Below are positions 1 to 6,686 of a stretch of DNA of 18,932 bases, piece after piece. The stretch's first letter is position 1, and each line of letters opens with the position of its first letter. Source of the stretch: Bacteroidota bacterium (GTDB lineage: Bacteria; Bacteroidota; Bacteroidia; Chitinophagales; Chitinophagaceae); assembly GCA_023430465.1 (NCBI GenBank), contig JAEZAM010000109.1:1-18932 (forward strand). Direction: 5' to 3'. Made by a program: the position numbers and the translations under genes. The notes beneath the pieces are model-generated. The model had not been told where the DNA came from. It saw only the letters and a program-made list of their open reading frames with translations, and made no database searches.

Positions 1-68
1 GTACTGGATGGCTGGATTGCTGGGTGCTGGATACAATCTTTTAATTTTTCATTTTTAATTTTTAATTG
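1..68. repeat. Left-edge short-period repeats
   Basis: The first ~35 bases are TGG-led units of 7 and 8 nt (TGGATGGC, TGGATTGC, TGGGTGC, TGGATAC). They are the reverse complement of the CCAGCAT/CCAGCCAT/GCACCCA units near the right edge. They are followed by an A/T array with a 7-nt period (TTTTAAT, TTTTCAT, TTTTAAT, TTTTAAT) at about 39-66, whose reverse complement matches 3598-3617 closely. No gene is visible here. Confidence 0.7.
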
Positions 69-150
69 ACGAATACGCCAGGGTCCCCGAGTAGCGCATG
101 AGCGAAGCGATTGCGCGTACTTGCCCAGAGCCTGTTGGTACGAAGTGCAG
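60..150 (+). repeat. R1 interspersed repeat, left copy
   Basis: About 80 bp containing the blocks GAATACGCC, GAGTAGCGCATGAGCG, CGTACTTGCCC and GAGCCTGT. The reverse complement of 18421-18515 carries the same blocks in the same order and spacing, at roughly 85% identity by eye, and both copies have TTAATTGA next to GAATACGCC. The two copies therefore face each other from opposite ends of the window. The copies diverge after GAGCCTGT, where the right copy reads CGAAGGG. No coding potential is apparent. Confidence 0.8.
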
Positions 151-213
151 GCAGGGGACGGGAACATGGCCTTCCTTCCTTTATGAAATTCAAACTCCAT
201 TTAAACTGAAACT

Positions 214-555
214 ATGAGCAAGAAAAATAAACCGGACAGTTTTGGTTTTGTCTACAGCACGAATCCTGATTTCAACTTCCAGGAGGAATCTGCTTCGGCT
301 GAAACGCTGCCTCCTGCACAGCAAAAACTAAAAGTGCAACTCGATACAAAGCAGCGGGCTGGTAAAGCCGTGACACTGGTAACCGGTTTTGTTGGCAAGG
401 AAGAAGATCTGCAGGATCTCGGAAAAAAACTGAAGACATTTTGCGGAACAGGAGGATCAGCCAAAGACGGAGAGATCATTGTGCAGGGCGATCAGCGTAG
501 TAAGGTGCAGCAATGGCTGGATAAAAACGGATACGGGAAGAAAATTAAAAATTAA
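214..555 (+). CDS. yciH: SUI1/eIF1-domain translation initiation factor
   Basis: A 113-residue protein of the SUI1 (eIF1/YciH) family, small cytoplasmic proteins implicated in start-site fidelity on the small ribosomal subunit. The N-terminal ~40 residues are a low-complexity tail. The SUI1 fold follows, with the family signature KQRAGKAVTLVTGF near residues 46-59, the LGKKLKTFCGTGGSAKDGEI block around 69-88, and a final QGDQRSKVQQWLDKNGY helix. Length fits bacterial members. The last codons (KKIKN) and the TAA lie inside an A/T repeat that continues past the stop, so the C-terminal tail is probably repeat-derived. It converges with apaG. The symbol is by homology to E. coli YciH; its exact role in Bacteroidota is not settled. 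Confidence 0.9.
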   Translation: MSKKNKPDSFGFVYSTNPDFNFQEESASAETLPPAQQKLKVQLDTKQRAGKAVTLVTGFVGKEEDLQDLGKKLKTFCGTGGSAKDGEIIVQGDQRSKVQQWLDKNGYGKKIKN

Positions 556-664
556 AAATTCAAAAGTAAAAATGGAAACTCAAAATGGAAAAGAAATCAT
601 CATCAATTTCCAGCTTTGGACATTTCCCTTTTAGTTTTGCGTTTGAAGTTTTGCATTTTTAATT
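550..664. repeat. Large imperfect inverted repeat between convergent yciH and apaG
   Basis: The left arm, 550-591, and the right arm, 623-664, are each 42 bases. The reverse complement of the right arm matches the left at about 32 of 42 positions, with perfect AATTAAAAAT at the outer ends and GGAAA at the inner ends; the spacer is 31 bases. The stop codons of both convergent genes (TAA at 553-555, and the TAA of apaG at the other end) lie inside the arms. It may act as a two-way transcription end, or may be two facing copies of an A/T-rich repeat. Confidence 0.65.
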
Positions 665-1045
665 ATTCTTCATCGGTACAATCATTTCGAACGCAGGGAT
701 ATCCACCTGGAACATTTGTTTGGAAAAAAGATTCTCCATTTGGTAGGTGCCTTTCATTTTCCCCATTTCCGTACGCAGATTACAACCGCTCACATATTGG
801 TAAGTCTCGTTTGGCTGGATCGTAGGTTGAACACCCACTACTCCTTCGCCCTCCACTTCCCGGTGACTTCCGTTACTGTCGAAAATCTGCCAGTTGCGGC
901 GGTGTAGTTTGACAGGGAATGCATTATGATTTTCCAGGGTGATCCGGTAGGCAAACATGAATTCTGATTGGACCGGGTTGCTGTAATCCGGCTGGTAGAA
1001 TGTTTCCACACTCACCTGTACCCCCTCTGAGATAATGCTGTTCAT
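659..1045 (-). CDS. apaG: ApaG family protein
   Basis: 128 residues from the ATG at 1045. The frame is open 9 codons further upstream, but the ApaG family begins near this methionine. Family landmarks are visible: VQVSVETFYQPD near the N-terminus, an RRNWQIFDSNG strand at 49-59, the diagnostic VEGEGVVGVQP at 64-74, YQYVSGCNL at 82-90, GKMKGTY at 95-101 and FQVDIPAFE at 112-120. ApaG is a small immunoglobulin-like beta-sandwich protein, linked in enterobacteria to divalent-cation efflux and Ap4A metabolism; its biochemical role remains unclear. It converges with yciH and diverges from icd across 111 bp. The stop falls within the inverted repeat between the two convergent genes. Nothing appears missing. 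Confidence 0.93.
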   Translation of the reverse strand: MNSIISEGVQVSVETFYQPDYSNPVQSEFMFAYRITLENHNAFPVKLHRRNWQIFDSNGSHREVEGEGVVGVQPTIQPNETYQYVSGCNLRTEMGKMKGTYQMENLFSKQMFQVDIPAFEMIVPMKNN

Positions 1046-1119
1046 ACCAATCAGTTTGAGTAAAAATAACAAAAATCACCGAGGGGAGTAAATGTTCAGT
1101 CATTTTAGGCTGCATGGCG

Positions 1120-1127
1120 TAAATTTG
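1120..1127 (+). promoter_or_regulatory. Bacteroidota -7 box upstream of icd
   Basis: TAAATTTG matches the TAnnTTTG -7 consensus used by the primary sigma factor of Bacteroidota, 29 bases before the icd ATG. No TTTG lies at the expected -33 distance; only a T-rich stretch at 1103-1106 is present. Called from the -7 box alone. Confidence 0.45.
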
Positions 1128-1156
1128 CGCCTTCACAACCAGTAATAATTCATTAT

Positions 1157-2608
1157 ATGAAGATAGCGGTAGCAAAAGGGGATGGAATCGGTCCTGAAAT
1201 CATGGATGCAGTCCTGAGCATTTTCAAAGCGAACCAGACGCCTCTGGAATATGAATTTGTGGATATGGGTAAATGGGTGTTCGACAAAGGCTTTAACAAC
1301 GGCATGACGGATACAGCCAAAGAAACCATCGAACGGCTCGGGCTGTTATTCAAAGGGCCGATGGAAACTCCTAAGGGAAAAGGTGTAAAGAGCATCAACG
1401 TTACTGCACGCAAGACCTGGAATACATTCGCCAATAAAAGAGCGTTTCAAAGTCTTCATGGCGTGGATACGGTATTTAGCAAGGCCGGTATTCCGATCGA
1501 TATTACGGTTGTACGTGAAAATATCGAAGATACTTACGGTGGTATCGAGCATATGCTTACGCATGACGTTGCACTCAGCCGCCGTTTCATTACCCGTCCC
1601 GGGAGCATGCAGGTGATCAGGTATGCTTTTGAAATGGCACGTCAGAAAAAAGCACGGCGCATCACGTGCGGTCACAAGGCTAACATCATGAAGATCACCG
1701 ACGGTCTTTTCCTGGAATGTTTTTATGAAGTGGCAAAGGAATACCCTGATCTCAAAGCCGATGATATCATTGTAGATGACCTTTGTATGAAACTGGTTAC
1801 GCGGCCTGACACATTTGATGTGGTGGTGCTCACTAACCTCCAGGGTGATATCGTGAGTGACCTGTGTGCAGGACTGGTGGGTGGACTGGGCTTTGCGCCT
1901 TCAGCCAACATCGGTGATCATATCTCCATCTTTGAAGCGGTACATGGCACAGCACCGGATATTGCCGGTAAAAATATTGCCAATCCAACCGCATTGTTGC
2001 TGAGCGGCCTGGCAATGCTTCGGCACGTTGGACTTACTGAAAATGCGGCTATCATAGAAAACGCATTGTTGTATACGCTTGAGAGCGGTACACATACCGG
2101 TGATTTCGGTGACAAATCAAAAGCCTCTGTTAATACCACAGAATTTGCACAGGCGATCATTAATAATTTCGGTAAGAAGCCTGCGGTGAATGCGAAAGAG
2201 ATCATTGCCAACAAGCCTGGCACGCCGGCGCCATTCAAACTGGAACAGAACTCGATGATGGTGACCAAGGAAACGGGCGAGGATATCATCGTCGGGGTTG
2301 ACCTGTTTATCGAAAGTGCCGAACAGCCGGAGGCCATCGCACACAAATGCCAGCGGCACGCGGGCGTTAAATTCAACCTCATCAACATCAGTAACCGCGG
2401 CACACAGGTATGGCCTACAGGTTCGGTGTATACCAACCTTGTCAACCAGTACAATGTCCGGTTTGAAAGCATTGATGGCTCAGCGCTGAACCAGCAGGAT
2501 GTGATCGGGCTGTACGTAAGCCTGAGCGGGAATTTCAAGATTTGCTCGCTGGAGTTGTTGAATAGCTGGGGGGACAAAAAAGCGTATAGCCTGGCGCAGG
2601 GGCAATAG
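1157..2608 (+). CDS. icd: Isocitrate dehydrogenase, Thermus-type long form, NAD-like coenzyme site
   Basis: 483 residues. The enzyme oxidatively decarboxylates isocitrate to 2-oxoglutarate in the TCA cycle. The core beta-decarboxylating dehydrogenase fold spans about 1-335: VRENIEDTYGG at 119-129 (Arg120 and Tyr127), CGHKANIMKITDG at 171-183 (Lys174), and LQGDIVSD at 228-235 (metal-binding Asp231 and Asp235). About 145 further residues form a C-terminal domain, as in the long Thermus/Rickettsia type. The adenosine-binding loop reads HGTAPDIAGKNIANP (263-277). At the positions where the E. coli NADP enzyme has Lys344, Tyr345 and Val351, this protein has Asp268, Ile269 and Ala275, the set associated with NAD. 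Databases often label this family NADP-dependent. A heptamer repeat starts directly after the TAG stop. Confidence 0.93.
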   Translation: MKIAVAKGDGIGPEIMDAVLSIFKANQTPLEYEFVDMGKWVFDKGFNNGMTDTAKETIERLGLLFKGPMETPKGKGVKSINVTARKTWNTFANKRAFQSLHGVDTVFSKAGIPIDITVVRENIEDTYGGIEHMLTHDVALSRRFITRPGSMQVIRYAFEMARQKKARRITCGHKANIMKITDGLFLECFYEVAKEYPDLKADDIIVDDLCMKLVTRPDTFDVVVLTNLQGDIVSDLCAGLVGGLGFAPSANIGDHISIFEAVHGTAPDIAGKNIANPTALLLSGLAMLRHVGLTENAAIIENALLYTLESGTHTGDFGDKSKASVNTTEFAQAIINNFGKKPAVNAKEIIANKPGTPAPFKLEQNSMMVTKETGEDIIVGVDLFIESAEQPEAIAHKCQRHAGVKFNLINISNRGTQVWPTGSVYTNLVNQYNVRFESIDGSALNQQDVIGLYVSLSGNFKICSLELLNSWGDKKAYSLAQGQ

Positions 2609-2641
2609 AGAGTACGGAGTGCGAAGTGCGAAGTGCGGAGT
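2609..2641 (+). repeat. Heptamer array directly after icd stop
   Basis: Directly after TAG come AGAGTAC, GGAGTGC, GAAGTGC, GAAGTGC and GGAGTGA, five units with exact 7-nt phase. This is the same unit as in the array after the gldB stop (3637-3720), in the same orientation relative to the gene it follows. Confidence 0.85.
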
Positions 2642-2706
2642 GATACGGGCCTGCATTTTAGTTTGATTTTTTCGCATTTTCATAACGGTATTTAAGGCGG
2701 GTGTTG

Positions 2707-2722
2707 GATAACTTACGTTATC
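2707..2722 (+). promoter_or_regulatory. Palindrome abutting the protease start codon
   Basis: GATAACTTACGTTATC has perfect 6-bp arms and a 4-base centre, ending one base before the ATG at 2724. As RNA it would put a short hairpin over the ribosome-loading site; as DNA it has the form of a small operator. A TTTG at 2662-2665 could be a -33 box, but the sequence at -7 spacing (TAACGGTA) fits poorly. The role is inference. Confidence 0.4.
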
Positions 2723-2723
2723 T

Positions 2724-3584
2724 ATGAAAAAACCCCGCACCTTATGTTTCATTGTCATGGCCATGGTTTGCTTTTCTTCTGCGGCAACGGCACAGTTTGC
2801 TGCAGATGCGGATCTTGGCAAGTACAGTTATCCCATCTTCGCGCTTGCGGGTAAGAGCCAGCATACAGGCACTGCATTCTTCTACAGAGCGCATGATTCG
2901 ATCTTTCTCGTCAGTAATTATCACGCTATAAAAGGCATGAGTCCCCTGAAACAATCGATCGCCTTCGAGGCGGACACGATCTATCTGGAGTACCCTACCG
3001 TCAATGACGGCGGTAAAAAGTTGCTGCCGGTAGATGTGAGTGAACAGGTGTTGGGAAAAACGGAAGTATTCAGCATGGTAGATCGGATCGACCTGCTGAA
3101 GGTGCCGGTGGAATTACCGCCTGATGCCGACATTTCTTTCATAAATGACATGATCGACCCGGCGTATATGAATGAAGAACCAGAGGAGGTGATCGCCTTC
3201 GGATACCCGCAGGAGGCCGGTGCATTGCCGGTGTTTTTTTCACGGCAACAGTCATTGCGCGGCCGCGTCAATCCGGCAGGATTCGCAGAATATGATTCAT
3301 CCATCCGCAGGCAGCATCCACGCGCCTCCGAGCAGGCGATCTCGATTGTGACGGGGACATCAAGGTATTATTATTTCATCCGGCCTTATGCAGCACAGGG
3401 TTATTCCGGTGCTCCGGTGTTTGGGAAATACCGGACGACTTCGAATGAGGTAGTGTATAAGTTCGCGGGAGTGATCTTTGGCGGGCAGCCTTCAACGAAG
3501 CAAACATGGACTATAAAGCCGGAGGTGGCGTTGGAATACCTGGGAACCGTTGCGCGCAATCCCGAATCCTCGGGAGCAGAGTGA
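2724..3584 (+). CDS. Exported trypsin-like serine protease
   Basis: 286 residues with an N-terminal signal peptide: basic KKPR, a hydrophobic core at about 7-20, and a likely cut after ATA near residue 23. The mature part has the hallmarks of a chymotrypsin/HtrA-like protease domain. GTAFFYRAHDSIFLVSNYHAI holds the probable catalytic His67, RIDLLKVPV the probable Asp123, and QGYSGAPVFG the probable Ser228. The serine motif reads GYSGAP rather than the usual GxSGGP, which is tolerated in some periplasmic trypsin-like proteins. No PDZ domain follows, so it is not a complete DegP/HtrA. A catalytic role is likely but unproven and the substrate is unknown. The last residues (NPESSGAE) and the TGA are encoded by a repeat also found twice near the right end. 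It is bounded by repeats on both sides and has no obvious operon partner. Confidence 0.8.
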   Translation: MKKPRTLCFIVMAMVCFSSAATAQFAADADLGKYSYPIFALAGKSQHTGTAFFYRAHDSIFLVSNYHAIKGMSPLKQSIAFEADTIYLEYPTVNDGGKKLLPVDVSEQVLGKTEVFSMVDRIDLLKVPVELPPDADISFINDMIDPAYMNEEPEEVIAFGYPQEAGALPVFFSRQQSLRGRVNPAGFAEYDSSIRRQHPRASEQAISIVTGTSRYYYFIRPYAAQGYSGAPVFGKYRTTSNEVVYKFAGVIFGGQPSTKQTWTIKPEVALEYLGTVARNPESSGAE

Positions 3585-3596
3585 GCAACAAAATCC
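3559..3596 (+). repeat. Palindrome-plus-tail repeat (family D), copy 1
   Basis: ATCCCGAATCCTCGGGAG followed by CAGAGTGAGCAACAAAATCC. Related copies are at 17881-17916 and 18304-18362. The head is a short CCCGA/TCGGG inverted repeat and the tail is AGCAAAGTGAGCAAAGAATCC-like. This copy overlaps the 3' end of the protease gene and supplies its stop codon at 3582-3584. Confidence 0.75.
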
Positions 3597-3636
3597 AAAT
3601 TAAAAATGAAAAATTAAAGAAAGCCAGTGGCTATCC

Positions 3637-3720
3637 AGAACCAGCACCCAGCTCCCAGCACCCAGTTCCCAGCACTCCCCACTCCACACTTCGCACTCCG
3701 CACTCCGCACTCCGCACTCT
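3637..3720. repeat. 12-unit heptamer array after gldB
   Basis: 84 bp read as twelve consecutive 7-mers without a phase slip: AGAACCA, GCACCCA, GCTCCCA, GCACCCA, GTTCCCA, GCACTCC, CCACTCC, ACACTTC, GCACTCC three times, and GCACTCT. Two unit types (GCACCCA-like and GCACTCC-like) share one period. The array meets the gldB stop (complement of 3719-3721). On the minus strand, G-tracts at 3647-3649, 3654-3656, 3661-3663, 3668-3670 and 3677-3680 fit the G3+N1-7 pattern for a G-quadruplex. An A/T repeat (about 3596-3617) precedes it. Confidence 0.85.
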
Positions 3721-4759
3721 ATTTCGGTTTATACTTCGCCTCATCCAGGATTTGTTTAGGAGGCACCTTCATGATGTCGGCGGGAGATAATTCCGGGTGT
3801 TTTTCTTCAAACTTTTTTATGATTTGCCAGCCGATCCAGGGCCCGATGTTGCCGGGTGAATATTCCTGTGGGAAAACATTCGTGAACGGGCCTTCGCCGA
3901 TATAAGTCTGTATGGCGCGTGGATCGATCGTAAACAGGTTTTCATTCTTCACGATATAACTCCACATGAATCCTTCGTTTTCCCTGCACCATTGCAGTTG
4001 TGCAGCCGTATAGCCTGTTTTTACCGAGTCAGGATGACCTGGTAAAAATTTGTCGATCAGCCACCAGTATTTTCCTTTGCCAATCATGCGCTCGGCAAGT
4101 GGCAGCGAGCCGCTGTTATCGGGATGTACATCGTCAGCGATCAGTCTCATCACATCGGAAATAATGTATTCTTTCGAAAACCGTCGGCTTCGAAAGCGGG
4201 GTACGATATTATTAACGAATTCGGCATCGCGGTACCAACTGAAGTCTTTCCCGAGATAATATTGCAGGCTCACACCGAGCAGGTCAGGGCCGATAAAATT
4301 CGGCGTGTAATCACCATTCTGCATCCTTGCCATATCGTTTGGTGAATCCATCGGCCCGACTATGGTTACGAGTTTTGATGGCAACTGGTATTCCGGGAAA
4401 TAATATTTCACATACCGGAACGCGGTTTCAATTTCCTTACGTAACGGTTCTATATTTTTATAAATATCCTGAGCGCTGTCAAATACCGGTTTGTAAAAGC
4501 GATAGAACGCGTTGACAGCAGCGGGTTCGGAAAGCCCCGCGATTTGCTGCATAAATACCGGGAAGAACGCCGGATGTTTTTTTGCTACTTCATCCACACT
4601 CTGCACGGTATTGGTAGTATCGATGGCAAAGAAATCCTGGTCAAAGCGCTCAACCTGCAGCTTTACCTCGATGCCGGATATATCCGGTTTTGATTTGTTG
4701 CTATTGCAGGAGCACACTAAGAAAGCGCTGACAGCCAGTAGGGGAAGAAAATTTTTCAT
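3719..4759 (-). CDS. gldB: Gliding motility lipoprotein GldB
   Basis: 346 residues beginning MKNFLPLLAVSAFLVCSC, a lipoprotein signal with Cys18 as the probable lipidated residue (lipobox VCSC). Family features include VKLQVERFDQDFF (32-44), the KYYFPEYQLPSKLVTIVG region, GYTAAQLQWCRENEGFMWSYIV and PGNIGPWIGWQIIKKFEE, ending in the typical EAKYKPK. These agree well with my memory of Flavobacterium johnsoniae GldB, a lipoprotein needed for gliding and linked to the SprB/type IX secretion machinery. Whether this bacterium glides cannot be told from this window; GldB homologues also occur in non-gliding Bacteroidota. It is divergent from nadE over 75 bp; nadE-gldB association recurs in the phylum. 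No gldC lies beside it. The C-terminus is complete, so the adjoining repeat has not truncated it. Confidence 0.92.
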   Translation of the reverse strand: MKNFLPLLAVSAFLVCSCNSNKSKPDISGIEVKLQVERFDQDFFAIDTTNTVQSVDEVAKKHPAFFPVFMQQIAGLSEPAAVNAFYRFYKPVFDSAQDIYKNIEPLRKEIETAFRYVKYYFPEYQLPSKLVTIVGPMDSPNDMARMQNGDYTPNFIGPDLLGVSLQYYLGKDFSWYRDAEFVNNIVPRFRSRRFSKEYIISDVMRLIADDVHPDNSGSLPLAERMIGKGKYWWLIDKFLPGHPDSVKTGYTAAQLQWCRENEGFMWSYIVKNENLFTIDPRAIQTYIGEGPFTNVFPQEYSPGNIGPWIGWQIIKKFEEKHPELSPADIMKVPPKQILDEAKYKPK

Positions 4760-4822
4760 GATAGATAAAAACGGGCGCAGGTGGTTTTTGTTGCCCGCGT
4801 CAGCGGTAAAAATACATTCACT

Positions 4823-4830
4823 TAAATTTG
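4823..4830 (+). promoter_or_regulatory. TAnnTTTG box 4 bases before the nadE start
   Basis: TAAATTTG fits the Bacteroidota -7 consensus exactly but ends only four bases before the nadE ATG at 4835. Transcription from it would give a leaderless or almost leaderless mRNA. There is no TTTG at -33 spacing; the nearest, 4787-4790, is 32 bases upstream of the box. It could be chance in an A/T-rich gap. Confidence 0.35.
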
Positions 4831-4834
4831 AAAT

Positions 4835-6538
4835 ATGAAGATAGCATTAGCCCAGCAGAATTATCATATCGGCAATTTCGAAGAAAATCTCAGGAAGATA
4901 GTTGAAGGAATTGATCGCGCAAAGGCAGATGGTGCAGACCTGGTCGTCTTCTCTGAGCTATGTATCTGTGGCTATCCTCCGCGGGATTTCCTGGAGTTCA
5001 GTGATTTTATCAATAAATGCTATGAGGCTATCGATCAGCTTTGTGCACATGCGGGTGATATTGGTGTGCTGATCGGCGCGCCGGCGAGGAACCCTGCAGT
5101 GGAAGGCAAAGATCTTTTCAATGCAGCTTTCCTGTTGCACGAAAACAAAATTGTGGCGGAGGTCCATAAGACGCTGCTGCCAAACTATGACGTGTTCGAT
5201 GAGTACCGTTATTTCGAGCCGGCGAACGAGTGGAAAGTGGTTTCGTTTAAAGGACATCGGCTGGCTATCACCATTTGTGAAGATATATGGAACATGGGTG
5301 ATAACCCGTTGTACCGTGTAACACCGATGGAAGAATTGAGCAGGCAGAGCCCGGATGTGATGATCAATCTCTCGGCCTCACCTTATAATTATGCACAGGA
5401 TATCGTGCGTAACAGCATCGTGAAAGCTCATACCCTGAAGTATAAGATGCCAATGCTGTATTGCAATACTGTTGGTTCGCAGACTGAGATCGTATTCGAC
5501 GGTGGCAGCCTGGTTTATGATATAAACGGGCGACAGGTAAAAGAGATGAATTATTTCTCTGAAGACTATGGCGTGTTTGACCTGGCTGCACTTACCACCT
5601 TTGTGCCTGTGGAAGAGGATATTCCCTCACCGGTTTATTTCTCGGCGGCTGATGTTGGTGTCGGTGAAGACACGATCCGTTACCTGGTGAATGAAAAAAA
5701 TATAAGCGAGATACACCAGGCGCTGGTATTAGGGATCAGGGATTATTTTTCAAAAATGGGTTTTAAAAAAGCCATTCTTGGATCCTCAGGGGGAATTGAC
5801 AGCGCGGTAACACAGGTGCTGGCTGCGGAGGCGCTCGGCGCAGAGAATGTAAGAGCCGTGCTGATGCCATCGCATTATTCCACCTCGCACAGCGTGTCGG
5901 ACGCTGAATTATTAAGCCGGAATCTTGGTACGCCTTATGACATTGTACCGATCAAAAATATTTACGACAGTTTCCTCCATGAGTTAAAGCCCATCTTTGG
6001 GGATCTTCCTTTCAGCATTGCTGAAGAAAATATACAAAGCCGTACGCGCGGCAATCTTCTCATGGCTATCGCGAATAAGTTCGGTTATATCTTATTGAAC
6101 ACGTCCAACAAAAGCGAGCTGGCAACGGGCTACGGAACACTCTATGGCGATATGGCCGGCGGCATCGGTGTTTTAGGTGACCTGTATAAGATGCAGGTAT
6201 ATGCACTGGCTGCGCATATCAACAGGGAAATGGAAATTCTGCCGGCAAATATCATCACCAAGCCACCTTCTGCCGAACTCAGGCCGGAGCAGAAAGACAG
6301 CGACAGCCTTCCCGACTATGACACACTTGACCGGGTTCTTTACCAGTACATCGAGCTGCGCAAAGGTCCCCGCGAGATCATCGATGCGGGTTATGATCCT
6401 GCGCTGGTGACGAGAGTCCTGAAACTCGTGAATACAAATGAATACAAGCGAAACCAGTTTTGCCCCATCATTCGCGTAAGCAATAAAGCGTTTGGTGTAG
6501 GCAGACGCATGCCGATCGTAGGGAAATACCTGTCGTGA
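4835..6538 (+). CDS. nadE: Glutamine-hydrolysing NAD+ synthase
   Basis: 567 residues in two domains. Residues 1 to ~265 are a nitrilase-fold glutaminase with the Glu-Lys-Cys triad at Glu41 (FSELC), Lys112 (HKTLLPNYDVFDE) and Cys148 (ITICED). Residues ~285-567 are the ATP-dependent synthase, with the pyrophosphatase P-loop SSGGIDS at 317-323, EENIQSRTRGNLLM at about 398-410 and NTSNKSELATGYGTLYGDMAGG at about 422-443. It converts deamido-NAD+ to NAD+ using ammonia released from glutamine, the last step of NAD synthesis in the cytoplasm. All key residues are present. The gene stands beside gldB in divergent orientation, an association known in Bacteroidota although the two functions are unrelated. 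Confidence 0.97.
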   Translation: MKIALAQQNYHIGNFEENLRKIVEGIDRAKADGADLVVFSELCICGYPPRDFLEFSDFINKCYEAIDQLCAHAGDIGVLIGAPARNPAVEGKDLFNAAFLLHENKIVAEVHKTLLPNYDVFDEYRYFEPANEWKVVSFKGHRLAITICEDIWNMGDNPLYRVTPMEELSRQSPDVMINLSASPYNYAQDIVRNSIVKAHTLKYKMPMLYCNTVGSQTEIVFDGGSLVYDINGRQVKEMNYFSEDYGVFDLAALTTFVPVEEDIPSPVYFSAADVGVGEDTIRYLVNEKNISEIHQALVLGIRDYFSKMGFKKAILGSSGGIDSAVTQVLAAEALGAENVRAVLMPSHYSTSHSVSDAELLSRNLGTPYDIVPIKNIYDSFLHELKPIFGDLPFSIAEENIQSRTRGNLLMAIANKFGYILLNTSNKSELATGYGTLYGDMAGGIGVLGDLYKMQVYALAAHINREMEILPANIITKPPSAELRPEQKDSDSLPDYDTLDRVLYQYIELRKGPREIIDAGYDPALVTRVLKLVNTNEYKRNQFCPIIRVSNKAFGVGRRMPIVGKYLS

Positions 6539-6686
6539 TACGTAAAAAAAGCCCGAAACATCCGAAGATGCTGAAGGGGCAGGGTTCCGGAAACCGCGTA
6601 AAAAGCCATTATTTACAGGAGATTATGAAGAGCGGCAGATAATTTGCTTCTTTGTAGTTCGTATTTTGTGTATATAAATAAATCCC

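Noticed and set aside
1918..2577. 219-codon minus-strand frame opposite icd
   Set aside because: It is the antisense shadow of the conserved isocitrate dehydrogenase core; no domain is visible.
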